A DNA stretch of 64,000 bases. Origin: Pterobdella sp. o SKG-2022. Lineage: Eukaryota > Annelida > Clitellata > Hirudinida > Piscicolidae. The position numbers were made by a program, and so were the translations under genes. The notes under the pieces are model-generated. The model was given only the letters and a program-made list of their open reading frames with translations. It was not told the origin of the DNA and ran no database searches. Below, piece by piece: positions 61,601-64,000 of this stretch. Position 1 is the stretch's first letter, and each line of letters opens with the position of its first letter. Location of the stretch: the NCBI GenBank assembly GCA_964035795.1, contig OZ038324.1:2290025-2354024 (forward strand), in the 5' to 3' direction.

Positions 61601-64000
61601 TTCAATTTAAATATCTTTTTAATCAACTTAATTTATATACCATTTTAAATCAATTAAATTAATCTGTTTAATAATTAAGTCATTCGGTTAAACAACTGTT
61701 GAATAACCACCTTGATTTTATGTTTTCGAGCTCTAAGTTGTTCGAAAAAGCAATCAAACTAAGAAATAACTAATTTTTTTTATATAGTTAATACACAATA
61801 ACAAAAACTACATCCTTTGTACAATAACAAAACTCACCACCACTACCACCACAGAAACCTACCCCTGTCTATAACGATAGCAGTGCCCTTGGTGATAATA
61901 ATCTTCCTGCTTCTTAACATCTCATACTTCACAGTTCTCACCATTCCTCAAATGATTGCCTCTTCTGCTGTTGCTTTGGTAATTTTTCTTTTTTTTTCAT
62001 ATTTATATTTTATTATTGATTTTTGTTGTTTTTTAAGATTTTACTTGAATAAATTGATAATTTATTCATGCAAATCACCCTGTTTTGATACATTAAAACA
62101 ATGAATTCTTGTAATGAACAATAAGAACTTGAAATGATATTGAAAAACATAGTCTTACTGCCCTGATTAGCCCTCCCTTTTTCTCCAAACCTCCATCAAC
62201 TTCAGCAAACCACCAACAACTCCACCAAACCACCATCAACTTCACCGAACCAACATTACCATCAACCCTACAGCCACTATCAAAATTCATCAAACCCCAC
62301 AACTCCAGTCGTGGTCAGATGGAGCCATGCCTAACTTCACATGGGTGTTGTCCATCCTGGTGGCTCTGTCATGTTTCGGCACAGCCAACGGGGGTCTCTT
62401 TACAGGGGGCAGGTGTGTGTGCAGTGATGTGTTGTTGGATTTGTTCTTTTAGTTGCGGAGTTTATTTTTTATATTTTTTGTATCTATTCAAGTAACTATA
62501 TATTTTTATACAAATTTTCAATAACTTCACTGATAATTTATTGAAAATTTTATTTCTTTTGGAGACAAAAATATAGCTAGAATTAGCCTAATTTCAAAGA
62601 ATAGAATACCGAGAAATCTAATTTGCGCCTAAAGAACATATTTAAAAGATGATCAAGCTTAAAACAAATGAATGTTTGTCAATTGAGTTCACAAGTGAAT
62701 TGGATATTTAAAAAATATTCATAAAACAACATTAATTTTTCAAATATGCAAAGATACGTGTTTGTAGACTGAATTTCCAAGTCTAATGCAAAGTCATTAC
62801 ACATAAAACATGCTAAATTTAAGAATTAAACTTTTAGCGTTTTTCAAACTACATTTTTTCAAAGTAGCACAAACAAAACTTTATAGCACCACTAAAGAAA
62901 ATCCTTTTAGACCCGTTACTCTACAACATCAAACCCTACACAAACCCCCAACACCTGCCTTTCTCCCACACCAGACTGATCTTTGTAGCAGCAAGGAATG
63001 GCCACCTACCCACCTATCTTTCAATGGTGCATGTTAATAAGTTCACTCCTGTTCCTGCCATCTTCACCAATGTTGGTGTTTATGATGATATGGGTGAAGG
63101 TAGTAATGAAGGTATAATACTATGGGACAGCTTATTAAGCTTTTTTTGCTATTTAAGATATGAGGAATTTTGAACTTTAAATCTTGTATTGATGATATAA
63201 AAGATGGAACTTAAAAGCTTACAAGGTTTATTCAAAAATTGCAGTTGTTAAGACCCTAGTATTAAATATAAACATTACCAGATAGACATTCACAATAACA
63301 TCATTCCACCCACTTTCCACCATCCACCGCATAAAAACATCCACAACACACAAACATACAACATCACTTTCTTTTCCCTTCAGGTCTCAATGGGCTGCAT
63401 CTTCATCGCCATCGGAAGCATCCCAAAGCTCCTCAACTTTTTGAGCTTTGTCATGTGGATCTTCTATTGCATGTCTTTTGCCTCTGTGATCATCCTCAGG
63501 TTCAACAAGTACAAAGATGTGCCCAGACCCATAAAGGTGAGGTCTTGACCTTTTAATCTTTGAAACTAACGTGAAGTAACAGTGCTTTTATAAGCATTTG
63601 TAGTTGGTTATTATGGGGCTTAGACTAATAGGATTATTTTGATTAGTCCTGTATTAACCCAGTATATAACATAACAATTTTGAGTTCAAGCCACCATACA
63701 ACCCTCAGGTTCCCATTATCATCCCTATCATCTGCTTCTTCTTTGCTCTCACCCTCATCTTCATCCCTCTCATCACCAACCCACAATTTGGATACTTCTT
63801 TGCTATTGGCTTCATTATACTTGGCTACATCGTCTATATTCCATTTGTGCATTTTAAAGTGCATCCCAACTGCACGGGTATGGTGGTGGGCTTTTGATTA
63901 TTATTGGGAAGATTAAACTGTAGATATTGGTTGATGTTCTGCTTGTTGGACGTTTTTTTTTGTTTCATGCCGACACAGAAGTTGATGCTCGTGATTTTGT
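58612..64000 (+). CDS. SLC7-type amino-acid transporter light subunit, gene D (partial at right edge)
   Basis: Same family. Exons: 58612-58753, 59021-59122, 59296-59544, 59871-59996, 60360-60459, 61270-61314, 61855-61978, 62309-62412, 62975-63071, 63384-63536, 63709-63877, and the start of a last exon at 63979 running off the window; about 477 aa visible. The start ATG (ACAAAATGG) is the first in frame. TM1 is RTIGLMGGVSFIVGTIIG|SGIFIAP, the heavy-chain cysteine is in FADYCGAS, and TM6 reads MFSYDGW, with Phe-Ser where A-C have Trp-Ala. It has the simplest exon pattern of the four: exon 3 undivided at 249 bp and exon 4 undivided at 126 bp. HFKVHPNCTG ends exon 11 in phase 1, like its paralogues. 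Confidence 0.88.
60950..61115 (+). repeat. tRNA-derived SINE, copy 6 (intron 5 of gene D)
   Basis: The head CCCGTATAGCTCAGAGGTAG, the anticodon arm TTAGACTAATTATCTGAA and a B box mutated to GGCTCGATCTC are present. The body TGCATTAAATTCTTAGCAAG and the tail GCGTTTTATAAATGCCGCATT follow. It is a full-length copy with an intact tail. Confidence 0.8.
61320..61700. repeat. AT-rich degenerate tandem stretch in intron 6 of gene D
   Basis: Variants of TTTAATCATTTTAATTAATATAT and TTAAATTGATTTAA recur about every 60-70 bp. It is too degenerate to define a unit exactly. Confidence 0.4.

Overview
This window is nuclear DNA of an animal, almost certainly an invertebrate with a very AT-rich genome. Genes are split by GT-AG introns, exon islands are GC-richer than their surroundings, and the space between them is filled with LINE and SINE copies, hairpin MITE-like repeats and microsatellites. 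No bacterial, viral or organellar genes are visible. The phylum cannot be fixed from the sequence. The threonine-rich giant collagen recalls annelid cuticle collagens, but that is only a hint.

Layout. (1) 1-11,063, minus strand: the 5' part of a giant collagen gene with 22 exons visible, running off the left edge. It has a signal peptide, an unrecognised N-terminal domain of about 180 residues, and about 2,275 collagenous residues. Every collagen-region intron splits the glycine codon after its first base. (2) 11.1-19.1 kb: an orphan TATA-like site, a decayed CR1/L2-type LINE (about 12.0-13.0 kb), a 236-codon unknown ORF at 13,286, then AT-rich sequence. (3) 19.1-32 kb: a gene-poor block with a 200-N gap inside an inverted satellite, a 5'-truncated non-LTR element on the minus strand, an inverted pair of roughly 700-bp repeats, long simple-sequence tracts and a perfect 442-bp TTAC microsatellite. 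(4) 32.2-64 kb, plus strand: four head-to-tail genes for SLC7-type amino-acid transporters (light subunits of heteromeric transporters), here called A (32,169-43,523), B (44,241-51,901), C (52,939-57,614) and D (58,612 to beyond the right edge). All four could be rebuilt exon by exon in open frame.

How the genes relate. Genes A-D share the core SLC7 exon pattern, including phase-1 splits in the TM1 Gly-Ser-Gly motif and phase-2 splits in the TM6 Gly-Trp. They differ by a few lineage-specific introns. Each keeps a cysteine at the place where this family is disulfide-linked to an SLC3 heavy chain (rBAT or 4F2hc). The array looks like an expanded amino-acid-exchanger cluster with recent sequence homogenisation between B and C. 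The collagen gene has no functional link to it that I can see. Introns of the array carry most of the young repeats: tRNA-derived SINEs, hairpin MITEs, a LINE nested in another repeat, and an element with 18-bp terminal inverted repeats.

Exon coordinates were worked out by hand from splice consensus, reading frame and comparison between the four paralogues. They should be good to the base in most cases but have not been tested against transcripts.
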